64,000 bases of DNA. Origin: Metridium senile (taxonomy: Eukaryota; Cnidaria; Anthozoa; Actiniaria; Metridiidae). Position 1 is the first letter of the stretch, and every line of letters starts with the position of its first letter. Positions 34,545 to 47,455 of the stretch are shown here, one piece after another. The position numbers and the translations under genes were made by a program. Location of the stretch: the NCBI GenBank assembly GCA_949775045.1, contig OX459105.1:7743240-7807239 (forward strand). Reading direction: 5' to 3'. Below the pieces are notes generated by a model, which worked only from the letters and a program-made list of their open reading frames with translations, searched no databases and was not told the origin of the DNA.

Positions 34545-36130
34545 AACGGTGTTACAAATTTTATTCTGTGGCCTATCGCCCATAACTTAATAGATTGCAT
34601 AGTCAAAATTAATTTTTAAATAACATAATATATTATGTATAATGTTAGGGGCCATTCCACATGAGACATTGAAATAATGAAAATTTTAAAACATTTTAAA
34701 AAGGCAAGACATTGAATTGTCAAAAATTATGAGAGGTTTTGAAATATATGCCACATCCGCTCTGTGCCAGGCCTTTCAATCTTCACTTGTTTGGGTTATA
34801 TTTTTAGAGCATTTTGAGTGTTGACTTAGTGTTGACAGATTAGGGTTAAATTGAAATTCAAAATCTTTCTTTAAAAGACATACATGAATATATGTTTTCA
34901 ACTCCAGCTCTCCTATGAATTATACAGCATAATTTACATTTTGTTGCAGACATAACATGTTGTGTACTGCGAATACCGGTAGACATATTTTTTTTATTTT
35001 CCAACAAAACGTGTAACTTTTTTCGAATTATATTCATGATCCTTTTTTAGACTTGTATGAATAATGTTTTAGCTAAAAAAAGTTCTAAAGAAATAGTTTT
35101 TATCCTCTTGAAAATGCGTTGCAGACATTACACTGCAGATATTACACTTTTTATACATGCATCAGAAATAGGTATTAAATGTAAATTTGAAAAATCTAAA
35201 CATTTCTGATTGAACTATAACTTTATTTAGAACAGAATTTTGCTGACAAAGATGAATTAACTGAATCATTTAATATATTAAAATCAAATAGATAGGGCTA
35301 GAACTATCAACATTAACAATGAAAAATGAAACATTAATATACAGTGAACTTGTATAAATATTATATATATATATATGGTCAATTCCATGATCATGGACAT
35401 TACATTTGAAGGCTTTTTTTAACTTTAATTCCATATAAAATTTAGAAAAAGGCATGAATTTGCTAATTGTCCTATTGATAAGATACTTTGGGTTGAGCCT
35501 TATTGATAAGTGGATGAAGAATTGCTCTACCTCAAATTTATAAGAAAATATGAATTAATTAAGTCATTGTCATGAGCGTTACAAAAAAAAAAACACTTTT
35601 CAGTGAATTTCAATTTCAATATAAAGATGCTCTGAATTGTTTTACTGTAGAAAACTAATACGGGTATAGAGATATAGCAGTGGGATTACATATATGTTGT
35701 AAATTGTTATTTTGACATCTTATCCTTTTCACTCCTGTTAATGAGGGAAAAACTAGTGTCCTGGACATAATAATAATAACAATAATAATGATCTTTATTG
35801 GGTAACAGATAAAGTTTACATGCACACTTTTTTTCCAATCTGGCCCGTACAGGTGGACATTACATTGTATGAAATATTTTAACCTCTTTTAACCTATTTA
35901 ATACCCTATCCTCTGCAATTTACTCATATCACGCTTGAAATGGTTGCTTTTGCCTGGAGTTTGCAGTTAGGTCAGATTTCTTCTGTTTTCCATTTTACTA
36001 AAATGAGGGGAGAGTGGTGTGAAAAGAGCAAAATGGGATTTGTACTGAAAACTAAAAAATCAGTTGAAAACATTGGGCTAATGAAGCTTTTCAGGGTAAA
36101 TTATGTATAAATAATTAAGTAAGAACAATC
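34545..36130. other. AT-rich DNA with one LINE-like 3' tail
   Basis: At 35769-35830 the minus strand reads CAATAAAGATCATTATTATT, a polyadenylation signal followed by an ATT-repeat tail, as at LINE 3' ends. Nothing else recognised. Confidence 0.4.
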
Positions 36131-36144
36131 TAAGGTGCCAATTC

Positions 36145-36315
36145 TATAGGTAAATTCATTGGAGGACGAGGGAATTCCACGTTGAATTTCCCGAGAGAAA
36201 TCAATATCGCATGAATCGCGGAGTCCGCGGAGCGATGAGTGCGATATTGATTTTTCGAGGGAAATTCAACGTGGAATTCCCGAGTCCAAAAATGAATTTT
36301 CCTTGAATCCCATAC
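36145..36315. repeat. Palindromic 170-bp element, copy 1
   Basis: Arms GAGGGAATTCCACGTTGAAT and inverse around AATCGCGGAGTCCGCGGAGC. Nearly identical to 37459-37625. Confidence 0.8.
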
Positions 36316-36319
36316 CGAC

Positions 36320-37455
36320 ATGGTTTTTATTGTAATGTGAAGTTTTTTTTAACAAAAGTAAATTTTATTACGCGCGACTAAAAAGCCATTTTGTAGCTCA
36401 GCGTGCGCTTAGCCAATGAGAAAGCGAAAAGAAATCTGCTGAACGACGAATGAGTGAAACGTACCATCATTTCAATCAACCTTGTGGTGATAAAATTACT
36501 TGTTTTTCGATGATCAATTCAAGTCTGTTAGGAAGCACATATATACAAATCTAAACAGAGTTCTCTACTAAAGCTATCAATGAAGAAGTAAGGACTTTAC
36601 ACTTGAAATTCGGAATGGATTGGCAATGGATTCAGCTACAATGCGACGACGAAGGAAAAAACAAACTGAAGATGTTGTTTCATGAAAGTTAAACCGACAA
36701 CAAAATCCTCTCAAAAGCCGACTGTTGGCTACAAATCATGCATGATTAGGTATGTTTTTTTCTTTTAAACGATTTCAGTTAAAACTAAGTTTTGAAGAAA
36801 AGGCTAAAACATTACAAATCTTTTTTTAGTAAAGTGTTTGCTTCATTTCAATCAAAAACGCCGAAGATGAGTAAAATTCTCAAACTTTTACACTGAAACT
36901 AGGACTGCAATAAATATTTTCAAAGCTTAGAGTTTTTGAATCACAAACAATTAGCTATAAGTTTTTTTCTGGCTTATGTTTGTATTTTAATTTAGTGTAA
37001 ACTCTAGGTTTAAGTTTGCAAACTACCCGTGAAATTGAAAATAAAGCTCATTAATACCCGTTTTGAAATTGTCTGGCTGTTTAGTTGGTGTTCCACAACT
37101 CTAGAAAAGTAATTTGATGATTAAAAATGTTGTCTTTGATTGAAAAATTGCCGTTCAAGTCGTGAAAAATAGCGACTAAAAACTAAGTAAGCGAAGCGAA
37201 AGAAAATGACCGCTTTTCATGCCGAGCTATAGTCGCAGGAAAAAGATTTTTGCCTCTATACTACTTGCATGGTTGATTTATCTTTTTCATGCACGGAAAA
37301 TAATGAGAAAACCTACATTTATCAAAAATTTATCGAGCGGGATCCCTATATATTGTGGTATTCAGCTTTCTGAGCGTTGAATATCACTCTGAATACCCTC
37401 TCATCCGGTTTGCGTTTCAGCCAATCAGCGCGCGAGTTTCTAATGTGATATGGGA
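36320..37455. other. Unclassified DNA between two palindromic elements
   Basis: A short frame at 36615-36690 (MDWQWIQLQCDDEGKNKLK) is noted but has no splice support. The 37380-37440 block (ACCCTCTCATCCGGTTTGCG, CCAATCAGCGCGCGAGTTT) is repeated at 37690-37765. Confidence 0.4.
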
Positions 37456-37458
37456 TTC

Positions 37459-37625
37459 TATAGGTAAATTCATTGGAGGACGAGGGAATTCCACGTTGAA
37501 TTTCACGAGAGAAATCAATATCGCATGAATCGCGGAGTCCGCGGAGCGATGAGTGCGATATTGATTTTTCGAGTGAAATTCAACGTGGAATTCCCGAGTC
37601 CAAAAATGAATTTACCTTGAATCTC
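37459..37625. repeat. Palindromic 170-bp element, copy 2
   Basis: Differs from 36145-36315 at only a few bases, some compensated in the opposite arm. A small CCGGATGAGAGGGTATTCC hairpin follows at 37693-37735. Confidence 0.8.
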
Positions 37626-38295
37626 ATTTCTTCAATTTAAGCTTCAAAAACCAGACGCGCGTGTTCCGCCGTTCCCGCCATGCGATTCAGAAACCGGATG
37701 AGAGGGTATTCCACGCTAAATACCCTCGCATCCGGTTTCGTTCTCAACCAATCAGCGCGCGAGTTTAAATTGAAGTATGAGATTCTACCACAAATACTGA
37801 AATACGCTGAAGACTCTTATTTTTACCATTTTTACCAAATTATTGGATTATTGCATCTTAAAAGTGATAAATTAGCCAAAATAATGTCTAACAACATGTG
37901 TAAGCTTCTTGGTTATTATTCAAATCACTCAATTAATAAATTAATTCTAGAAAGAAGGTATAAAAGCCACAATCTTACCAGAAATTAATTATCCTGTCAC
38001 TTAAGGTATCTGTTACATCGTTATTACATTCTAGCTGCAATTAATCTAAATTATGAACTTCTCAAGATCATTGTATTAAACTTTAACTTTACCTACTAAT
38101 TTAATATTGCACAACTTTTAAATTTTAAACTAAAACTCAGTGGGAAAAGCTCACTATTCTGTCAAGTCATGGTGTGTAACATCCATGACAAAGTTTAAGG
38201 ACATTTTTTGGAGAAACAATTTGTAGGCAATGATTGTTTCTATTGCATATGTATTCAGTCTGAACAGCTTGCAGTCCATCAGAAATAATTCGGTC

Positions 38296-38790
38296 TAATG
38301 AACTTGATGACATTAAACAAGTTTTTGTTGTTAACTTTCCATTGGTTGCCTCGCTAGTATAATGGCTTACGTAATGATGTGCTTAAGAAGTAGGCAACTC
38401 TCTATTGTTCTGCAGCAATAGCAACCTCCCCACATAAGAATGTCACTCTTAGTTTTCAGACTGAAAGTATATCAGCCTATAGGTTACACATTTTAAAAAT
38501 AAAATGTGCAAAAACTCTTAGATGAAGTGCGAAATCTTAGATGAAAAGGGAATCAGATATCAAATAAAAAACTAATTAGTTGGTACCTTTTAAATCCTTG
38601 ATTGACGGCAGCTAAATATGTATTTCACAACTAGCCGTCGGAATGTCTGAGTTCGCAGAAAGTCGAAAACCGCAGTAAGGTGCTTATACAGCAATGTAGA
38701 GGTACTCAGTTCGAATTCTGGCATTGGTACTAAAAGACTTTTTTCGCCCAAAACAGCTAGTAAATTATTTCCAAGTCTGATGTTGATATT
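38296..38790 (+). mobile_element. tRNA-derived SINE-like repeat, split copy
   Basis: The head GCCTCGCTAGTATAATGGCT (A-box region) and the tail AGTTCGAATTCTGGCATTGG (B-box region) match 20390-20625, but about 300 bp of other sequence separates them after ACGTAATGATG. Confidence 0.5.
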
Positions 38791-38799
38791 GTTATGCTA

Positions 38800-39990
38800 T
38801 CTTCAGCTGTACATGTATTAATTACCATCATTTTGTACCTTTTTTCTATTTTTTCTATAATTTATTTATTTATCTATTTTTTCATAAATCATTTAATTAA
38901 TTAATATTTATCTCCTCTTTCAAAGTAATTAAAAACATCTTCAATAATATATCAAGCTAACTGTCAAGTCTAGCCTCTGGCTATTACAGTTAGCTACTAC
39001 TATTGAATCTGTTTCAATTAACTATTGTCAAATAAAATTGTAAAAATATGTAGTAAATAAAGGTGAATTGAATTGAGGGTGAGGGTAATATCTGTACAAG
39101 GACTTAAATATGCAGGGGGAATATACATTAGTATGGGTGAATTTTGGGTGAAAGGAAAGGACTTGCCATAATAGTTTAATTGTAAAAGTTCTATTTAAGA
39201 AACAAATTTCATTACAAACTAAGCTAGAAGAGTTTATATATCAGTATTTTGGCTCTGAGTGTAATGTCCACAACGTTTTAATTATCTATATTAAATTTGT
39301 AGGGTTTCTTATAGTTTATCTACCATGACTTTTGATCGAAACAATAAATCAAAAACAGAAACACCTTTTTGGAGTTAAATATTATCTCTAGCGCTCTGGC
39401 TAGTTTGTTTGCTGATTGGTTAAAAACTGCGGGGCTGGTAACTTCCCAAAGTCCGTAAATATTCTAAAATCTCAACGCAAGATAAAGCCCAATTTGTTTT
39501 CCGTGTACTTTACGTAATGTTTACTAATCCGGATTAACAGCGAGGCCTAAGACAAAGCAGTGAAATTCGATAATAGTCAATTGCTTCTTTCGTTCGACTT
39601 CTAAAGCTTTTGTTGATGTTCGCTTTCTTCACTTTTTGGGGGTTAATGAACCAGTTTTTCTTTTACCAAACATGGATAACTATAAACTATTATCGAATAT
39701 GTTGAATTAAGTACAAAAAATAAGTTTCAAAGATACTTTCAAAGAAAATACTATATAGCAACGCTGAACTGCGTTATCAAAGTTTGACCTCGCCATGGGT
39801 AGGTTTGATCAGGTCCTGTCATCGCTTTGTCATGTTTAGTGTGTCACACAAAATATCTTTTTGAAGAATATCTCGCGAAGAAAAAAAGCAAAGCCAATTT
39901 TGTTTTTGTTAAACAATGGAAAAGACATTAAATAGTTGCTTCATGCTTTTTTCGAGAAATGTCCATTTTCTTCAAACATTTTGTCCCCTG
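38800..39990. other. AT-rich DNA, nothing recognised
   Basis: No exon or repeat boundary was found. Confidence 0.35.
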
Positions 39991-39994
39991 ATAC

Positions 39995-40530
39995 CTTAAC
40001 ATGTAGTGTGTGAGTTCAATAATTTCATTAACATGTAGTGTGTGAGTTCAATAATTCCATTAACATGTAGTGTGTGAGTTCAATAATTCCATTAACATGT
40101 AGTGTGTGAGTTCAATAATTTCATTAACATGTAGTGTGTGAGTTCAATAATTCCATTAACATGTAGTGTGTGAGTTCAATAATTTCATTAACATGTAGTG
40201 TGTGAGTTCAATAATTCCATTAACATGTAGTGTGTGAGTTCAATAATTTCATTAACATGTAGTGTGTGAGTTCAATAATTCCATTAACATGTAGTGTGTG
40301 AGTTCAATAATTTCATTAACATGTAGTGTGTGAGTTCAATAATTCCATTAACATGTAGTGTGTGAGTTCAATAATTTCATTAACATGTAGTGTGTGAGTT
40401 CAATAATTCCATTAACATGTAGTGTGTGAGTTCAATAATTTCATTAACATGTAGTGTGTGAGTTCAATAATTCCATTAACATGTAGTGTGTGAGTTCAAT
40501 AACTTCATTAACATGTAGTGTGTGAGGTTA
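39995..40530. repeat. 32-bp satellite with a 64-bp higher-order unit
   Basis: About 17 units of CATTAACATGTAGTGTGTGA GTTCAATAATT(T/C). After the third unit the last base alternates T and C strictly, so the homogenised unit is a 64-bp dimer. Confidence 0.95.
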
Positions 40531-41049
40531 ATAAATGCATAGTTCTAATACTGTAAAAATTATTTTATTTCAAAAACTAATAATATTGTGAAAATAATGC
40601 TATGAAAGATCGTTTGTACCAGACATAGGAAGGCTCATGAAGTTAAAATAATATTGACAGACAAAACATTACCTGTATTCGGTTTACAAGCTTAAAAATT
40701 AGTTATTTGATGTAGCATTATCTTAAATGATTATAAATATCATTATTTTAATTTAAGTAATTGATTCTTATGATTCTTATCATTATATAGGAATTATATT
40801 TAGCGCATTGTAGACTTATTGAATATTTAGTTTTGTCACATGACAACTTCAAACACTGTAAATATCATAATTTTCTTAGTTATTTTTCGCTTGAAAAATA
40901 AATACTTTACAGACTTTTTTTTGATAAAACATAGTCTCTATCATTATACTATCTGATAAAGGTTTCGAAGTTACATGAATAATTAACTGCCGGATAGCTG
41001 CAAATACTATGAGGCCGTAAAACTCTCGGTATATCACAGGTAGCCCAAG

Positions 41050-41935
41050 CATTGTATTTGATTTTTTTTTTTTGGAGAAATACTTCAATACAACTTCCAT
41101 TTCTTACATAGAGTGTATTTGTGTGTCGTTTGTAATGTTTGTAACGAGTTTTTCATAACTTACCCTCTCCTCAATAATAAATGGAAAGGTTGGACAGTCC
41201 CGAGCCAAAACCACTTCCAATACTGGTCACTTCACACTGTTTTTTTCCACGAAAAACAATTGCGATAAGAAAATCACTTTGCAGAAGGGATTGTTCAGTA
41301 ATCAATCAATCCATGCCAATTTCTTTGAGCCAGCTAACAGTATTTGCTCCGTGAGCTCTCTCAACGTTCACCGAAACGACTGTCAAAATGTCATTAAAAG
41401 CAGTGAAGGCAAGGGTCTACCCAAAAAAGCTGTTGGACGCACGAATGGGCCCTGAAACAAACAATATTTCCTTCGCACCGGGTAGGGGTACGCTGGTCAA
41501 CGATGGAGTCAATTGACTCACTTGACTCACATCCCTCCCTGTAGGTTTTTGTAATCGTTTCCAGGCCCATCCGCGTCCAACAGCTTTTTTGGGCAGACCC
41601 TTGCCTTCACAGCTTTTAATGGCATTTTGACAGTTGTTTCGGCGAACGTTGACAGAACTCACGGCGCAATACCGTTAGCTGGCTCGAAGAAATTGGCATG
41701 GATTGATTGCTGAACAATCCCTTTTGCGAAGTGATTTTCTCATCGCAATTGTTTTTCGTGGAAAAAAAACAGTATTGGAATTGGTTTTGGCTTGGGACTG
41801 TCCAACCTTTCCATTTATTATTGAAGAGAGGGTAAGTTATGAAAAACTCGTTACAAACATTACAAACGACACACAAATACACTCTATGTAAGAAATGGAA
41901 GTTTTATTTAAGTATTTCTCCAAAAAAAAATTCAA
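41050..41935. repeat. Inverted duplication carrying exon-like frames on both arms
   Basis: Arms 41050-41440 and 41575-41935 are inverse copies around a 135-bp spacer. Each arm has an inward ATG frame (MSLKAVKARVYPKKLLDA from 41388 plus; MPLKAVKARVCPKKLLDA from 41625 minus) and an outward frame ending LA.DCPTFPFIIEER at an AGAGG|GTAAGT donor. Substitutions between arms are largely conservative in both frames, suggesting former coding use. The product is not recognised. Confidence 0.55.
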
Positions 41936-42325
41936 AAAACTCAAATCGATTATACTACGGAAAGAGTTGAAAAAAGCCTGTTTTCTATCGTACATGCATC
42001 GGCTGATCGAAGCGTACAAAACAAATGACGTGAACCATAACAACGTCTATACGCATGCGCTTATCTAGGAGTGAAACATGAGGCTTTTGAATGTTGACTC
42101 GTGACTAAGCTCTTATGCCGTCTAAACAGGGCCCAAATCTCCACTTCAAGTCTTATGAATTTGTTATTTTGTACATAATACTATTGAAATATTATTTATT
42201 GAGTAAAGGAAGAGTTTAAAGCAAGAAATTTCACAGAAAGCAAATGTAATTTGTAAGGCGTGACTGCCGAGAACGCAGTTGTGTTTGTCAACACTTAGAC
42301 CCAGAAAGGTCAAATGGGTGTAAAA

Positions 42326-43396
42326 CCGTGGGAATTCAGCTTCCAGATTACGATGAAACGCAGATATTCAAAAACGAAAATGAAAAAATAAATCATAATA
42401 AGTAATACTAAATAAGCTTATTGCTGCGAGCCATCAGGCGATTTTCAATTGAACGCTGGCCACCGTAGATCAGATCTTTCCCGAAGGAGATGACTTTATT
42501 TGGATGCTCCAGCTTGGAAATAGAATCATCCCTGATAAAGAGACATCTTCCTAGCTATACTATCTGTCGCAGTCTGATTTTCTGAGTTAGTGAATAGTAA
42601 ACTTATAGGTTATAATTCTTACATTTGTTTATTAAATTTTGCAAAAACTGTAATGTAAACAGTGCTATTGACTATTAGTGAACGTAAATAAAGCTCCTTC
42701 GTTGAAAGTCAATTTTTCACTATGTGTTAGCAATTAGAGACTATTTTTTGGCAAATTCCTAAGATAATAAGTCAACTTTTTGAACGGCCAGTTATACACA
42801 CAGCCAATGCTTGCAATATGCCCGAATATGGAATTCCAATGCGATTCTAAACTAGCTTATCACATAACTGTATTCGAGATTCGATCACACTATTCCACGA
42901 GCGCTAATTACATGCATGTAATATTACTAAAAACGTACAATTTCGACAAGTTATTGAATATAATACTTACTGAATAGCCAAGATTGGGCTGCCTTTAGAA
43001 TTGTATGTAAACAGCTCGCAGCAATTTACTTTTGATAGAAACGACTATTAATTAATTTGTTATTGCAAATTGAAGTCCGCGTACGTGAGTCGATCGTTTG
43101 AATTCTTATGCCTACTCTATCTAAACGAATATATCATATCTTCTTTACAAAAATAGTACAGAATCACTGTGAAAATCTAAACAATTTTGATGAAAAAGAT
43201 GAAATACAAACTGTCTAATGCATGTTTTCATTCCTCGAAGCTAAATGAACAAATACAAACTGCCGAAGCTCACAAATGACAATAACAATAAGCTTATTCA
43301 GTATTACTTACGATTTCATTTTCGTTTTGGAATCTGCGTTTCATCGTAATCTGGAAGCTGAATTCCCACAACAACCTCTTCGTCGGATTCAGACAT
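42326..43396 (-). pseudogene. Gene-derived repeat with two exon-like pieces
   Basis: ATG 43396 opens MSESDEEVVVGIQLPDYDET but meets TGA just before a GTAAGT donor at 43311. A plus-strand copy of the same piece (42338-42395) has two more bases and stays open, so the minus copy appears frameshifted. After acceptor TCTCTTTATCAG, 42531-42408 reads DDSISKLEHPNKVISFGKDL...SNKLI stop. The phases of the two pieces do not join. The same DDSISKLE block recurs in the repeats at 55240, 57560 and 62410. Confidence 0.45.
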
Positions 43397-43657
43397 GTTT
43401 AGCAACCCGACTGAAGTAAAAAACACGATGGGTCTGATTTGATTGACGTCCGCCAACTTCACGTTTTATAACGGTGCTTTATAACGTGCGGCGCACGTGT
43501 GACTGAGAACTGCTGTAATACACAGGCTTGCAAGTAACTTTCCAGTTTGCATTCAACTATAATTTCGCCGCCATTGCTGTCTAAATCGACTCTTCCTCAG
43601 TCCCCAACGGACAACTCGTTTCCAGGACCACGTGATATTATAGTCAAGTGATTTTAA

Positions 43658-43722
43658 ATGGCGGTCGTCTTCACTTGCTTTATTTCCCGGTTTATTTGTA
43701 CAATTTCATATCGGCAAAGAAT
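43658..43722 (+). CDS. Candidate first exon of an unknown gene
   Basis: ATG in AAATGG context, 21 codons (MAVVFTCFISRFICTISYRQ), donor AT|GTAAGA. It points away from the 43396 ATG across about 260 bp, compatible with a shared promoter. No downstream exon was found; the frame may be fortuitous. Confidence 0.25.
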
Positions 43723-43777
43723 GTAAGATATAAAAACTAAGGATAATTTGAACATGTAACTTGGCTCTCATATTCTA

Positions 43778-46292
43778 GTCCGGCAGCCAGCCCGAGGTAC
43801 CTTGCAAGTGCGTCTATACAATGTTTTTTGGTGTTTTATTACTCTATGGGATGTAGGCTTTTAAGAAACCGTTTGATGACACGTTCTATTTAAAATTCAT
43901 AAATTTGATGGATTGGGCTCCCTGTGGTAAAAAGTTTAACATTGTTTTAAAATGCTTAATTCTGGAGGTAAACTGAATTATCTTTTACTATGCCTTAGGA
44001 ATATGTAGAATGACACTTTTTATCTTTGGTCATCACAAGAAAGTAAGAATTTTTCAATTTTCTACTCTATGCGTTGGGCTTCCTGTGGTAAAAAGCACCA
44101 AATCATTTAGAAGGGCTTCATTTTCGGACGTAAACTCAATTTCTAAGCTTCCAATGTTATGTAAATTCAGCTGGAATAGATTAAAATGTATATAAATAAA
44201 TTGTGGGTCAGTTCTGACATGTGTAGACTGTTAGACCCGGTTATGTGTATTGATTTATTATTCAATGTCAAACTAGCACCATTATATACTATTTTTAAGG
44301 TTTTTGTTACTGAAGACAATTTTAACTCAACGAGCAAATAAGCTAAAAACAATGCTTAGAATGAAAAGAAGTACAGATAGTAGCTGGCCTGGATCCAAAA
44401 AATTAATTGACATCATTGGTAGAGAGAGGGGTGTGGTAAGGTCTGAGGTTCGTTTGGACATGTTGCTAACGGCAGCCATTCATCTTGAAATTTGACGATG
44501 GCGTTTGGTTGTGCATTCTGTGCATTCAATTTAACCTTTATGTCCCATTGAGCCTTCAATAAATTTTTACGACCATACCAAATTTTAACAAAAGTTGTTA
44601 ACATTGGAATTGAATGAGTTTATGTGACACTTAACCAGTACGTCCTATATATAGGGCCAATAGATTTGAAATGGTTAAAGCAATGTTTTACGTTGCAAAT
44701 GCATGTTTGCAGGTGTGCTTTATTGGTATTGTCATTAAAAATGTGAGAACATTTTGTGCTTGGTATCTAGATAGCTTAAAATAACAGTAACAAGAACCTT
44801 ACACATATATATATAGTATAATGGGGTGCTAATTTGATATTAATAATAATTAATAATATTATATGACAACATCAATACACATAATACAATACACATCAAT
44901 ACCCCAAAAAAGTCTATTTCAGTTGAATTACATTACAAGGAAATCTAGAAATTGAGATTACTTCCAAATATAAAGCCCTTATAAAATGATTTGGTGCTTT
45001 TTATCACAGGAAGCCCAGTGCATAGAATAGAAAATTGAAAAATTCTAATTACTTTCTTGTGATGACCAAAGATAAAAAGTGTCATTCTACATATTCCTAA
45101 GGCCTATAGCATTTCACATAGTAAAAGATAATTCAGTTTACCTCCAGAATTAAGCATTTAAAGGTAGTACCGGATACTTGGATTTCTTCAATGAATTTTT
45201 TTATAAATCCTGTCATTTATAGATCATTGTTAGGCAAGTCAAAAAACGTGAAAAAAAATTGGGGTCACCGTATTGGTTATAGAGTTATAAGATATAGTAA
45301 AAGTAGGTTTTTGCAATAATTTGCGGTGATTTGCTCAAAAGTACCTATTCAAAGCAGTCAAGAGAATGCGAACGTATTCTGCTAGGAAAAGCATAATATT
45401 ATATCAAACGATAGATCTAAGGGTTATCTAACATTTCCTGTCATAAAAATCATTGAATCATTTCCAAATATGGGTATAAGTGAGCCATAGAAGCACAATT
45501 ATACGCCAATTACGCACACTACATGTGTATAGAGTTGTACCATTTGTAAAATTTCAGAAAATCCAATTAATGAATATTTTATTTTTCATTCTAAATCGTA
45601 AGAGTAGTAAATGCAGTCTTGAATAAAAAGGAAAAAAATGGGGGTCCCCGTATTAATAGGCGAGTTATAAGCGACCGAATCCATTTTTTTGTTAAAAAAT
45701 ACGGCAACGGTCCGCGCGGGACTGGGTTCTAGTACTTTAAACATCTGCTTGAAACCTGTCAAATTATCCTTGTCATCTCCAGAAACCCTAAAACCTATTT
45801 TGTATTAGTTTTACGACTAAAGACGTCAAAATCATATTTTATCTATTCATTTTAACAAAGTTGTAAATTTGTTGTTTTGAGACAAAACAGCGACCTTGTC
45901 AGGTAGTGAAAATCTGAGCATGTTTCGAAAAATGTCCCATTTTACCTCCAAAGTTGCATGAAATGACATAATACTTTCTTAAGTTATAGATAAGGATTCA
46001 AATTAAAATATTATTTAGATAAATTTTCAAAAAAAAGCAAATAAATGATGGAAAACGAGATGCGCGAAATGGATGCGCAGTAGCAAGTATCCGGTACTAC
46101 CTTAAAACGATGTTAAACTTTTTACCACAGGGAGCCCAATCAATCAAATTTATGAATTTTAATAATAGCTTATTATCTCGCGATGCCCAAGGGCGGCAAC
46201 GTGTCAAAAGCCTACACCCCATAGAGTAATAAAACACCAAAACACATTGTATAGACGCACTTGCAAGGTTAGGCAGCGTTTGGCTGCCGGAC
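43778..46292. mobile_element. Long-TIR DNA element, right arm interrupted
   Basis: Ends GTCCGGCAGCC and GGCTGCCGGAC, flanked by TATTCT (43771-43776 and 46293-46298). Arms of about 380 bp; without the insertion at 45162 the element is about 1.57 kb. Each arm contains CCTGTGGTAAAAAG motifs twice. The 44150-44930 interior has no recognised gene. Confidence 0.75.
45162..46101. mobile_element. TTAA-flanked DNA transposon, GGTAGTACC family (940 bp)
   Basis: TIR GGTAGTACCGGATACTTG and inverse; TTAA at 45158-45161 and 46102-46105. The uninterrupted site is in the other arm at about 43947-43956. Two direct GGGGTCACCGTATT-type blocks lie at about 45262 and 45642. Confidence 0.88.
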
Positions 46293-46299
46293 TATTCTG

Positions 46300-47050
46300 A
46301 TGATCACTTTCGTCATTTTTACCTAAAAAAGACGTCCATTGGTCTCTTCAAACCATACATTCCTTTGTTATCTTGTGGATCTTTCTATTGCAATGGAAAT
46401 ATACAACCAAATAGCATCAAAATTTGTGATATGGTATATTTTGATGTGCATCTTTTTCATGTTATGTAGTTTATTTATAAGAATTAATACCAAATTAATA
46501 CCACGAGTGCGTAGCACGAGTGGTATTAATTCACTTTCATCAAATATACTCGCGGTATTTTTCATTAATTCTTGAACACTCGAAACAGTGTAATTTCCTA
46601 TACTAATATAATTGCATTAAATTGCATTAATTCTAGAAACTAGTAACCAGTCCCTTTCTAGCTTCTCCTCGTTTAGAACATGTCCAATACATTCACTTAT
46701 AAACTTACTAATTAAACAAATAATACTTTTACAACATATAAGGCATATATGTGATCTAAAGCTGCATATTTTTCTTTTTTCTATTAGAAATTATAGTCTT
46801 TAATAAACCATTATCCAACAAATTCAAAATAAAAAAATTAAAATACTTACAATAGCATTATCTGCAGTTATTGACCACAGTTCGTGATTTCAGGACCATC
46901 ATCGGTTGACGGTTGAAGTCTGCAATTTGAAACTTACAAGATTCGATTCGATTCATTTATGCAAATTCAAAACAAATTTAAAATCATGTTTGGAAGAATA
47001 AATTGAGCTTTCCAACCTCGATAAGAACGCTTCTGTAGGTTTGGCTGTAA
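46300..47050. other. Unclassified DNA
   Basis: A perfect hairpin TTAATACCAC...GTGGTATTAA lies at 46495-46535. No exon seen. Confidence 0.4.
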
Positions 47051-47059
47051 TTTACTATA

Positions 47060-47345
47060 TAGACATGAAGCGTGCCCGTCTAGACTGCATTATTCATTTA
47101 ATTATTCGATGTTTGACTTCATTCTTCGTTTTTCAAACTTCTCAAAAATCATATAAATAATTATGATATCAAAACTAATTGATACTATTATTAATAAAGA
47201 TAATAAATCTGACTATTCCGTGAGATTTAAAGAAGTTTCATTCAGTTTTTGAATGCTTTAACAGAATTCTGGAAAACGAACAATTAAGTCAAGAATCCAA
47301 TAATAAAACGAATAATGCAGTCTAGACGGGCACGCTTCATGTCTT
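47060..47345. mobile_element. MITE, AGACATGAAGCGTGCCCGTC ends
   Basis: Inverted ends of about 37 bp (to TGCATTATTC). Target duplication unclear. Confidence 0.7.
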
Positions 47346-47377
47346 TGACTGTTAGCCAATATACTAGCCAAGGTAAC

Positions 47378-47455
47378 CGACGGAAAGTTTTAAAACAACA
47401 AAAACTCGTTTAATTAATGTCATCAAGTTCGTTAGCATTGAAATAGAATTGAAAA
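47378..47455 (-). mobile_element. SINE-like fragment
   Basis: Inverse match to the leading part of 20390-20470 and 38298-38335 (AAAAACTCGTTTAATTAATG and following). Confidence 0.5.

Noticed and set aside
37680..37988. 102-residue plus-strand frame
   Set aside because: Starts inside a repeated CCGGATGAGAGGG hairpin and has AT-driven composition with no recognised domain.
39995..40530. CRISPR array
   Set aside because: Units are contiguous without unique spacers, and the context is eukaryotic. Same for 14600-15139.
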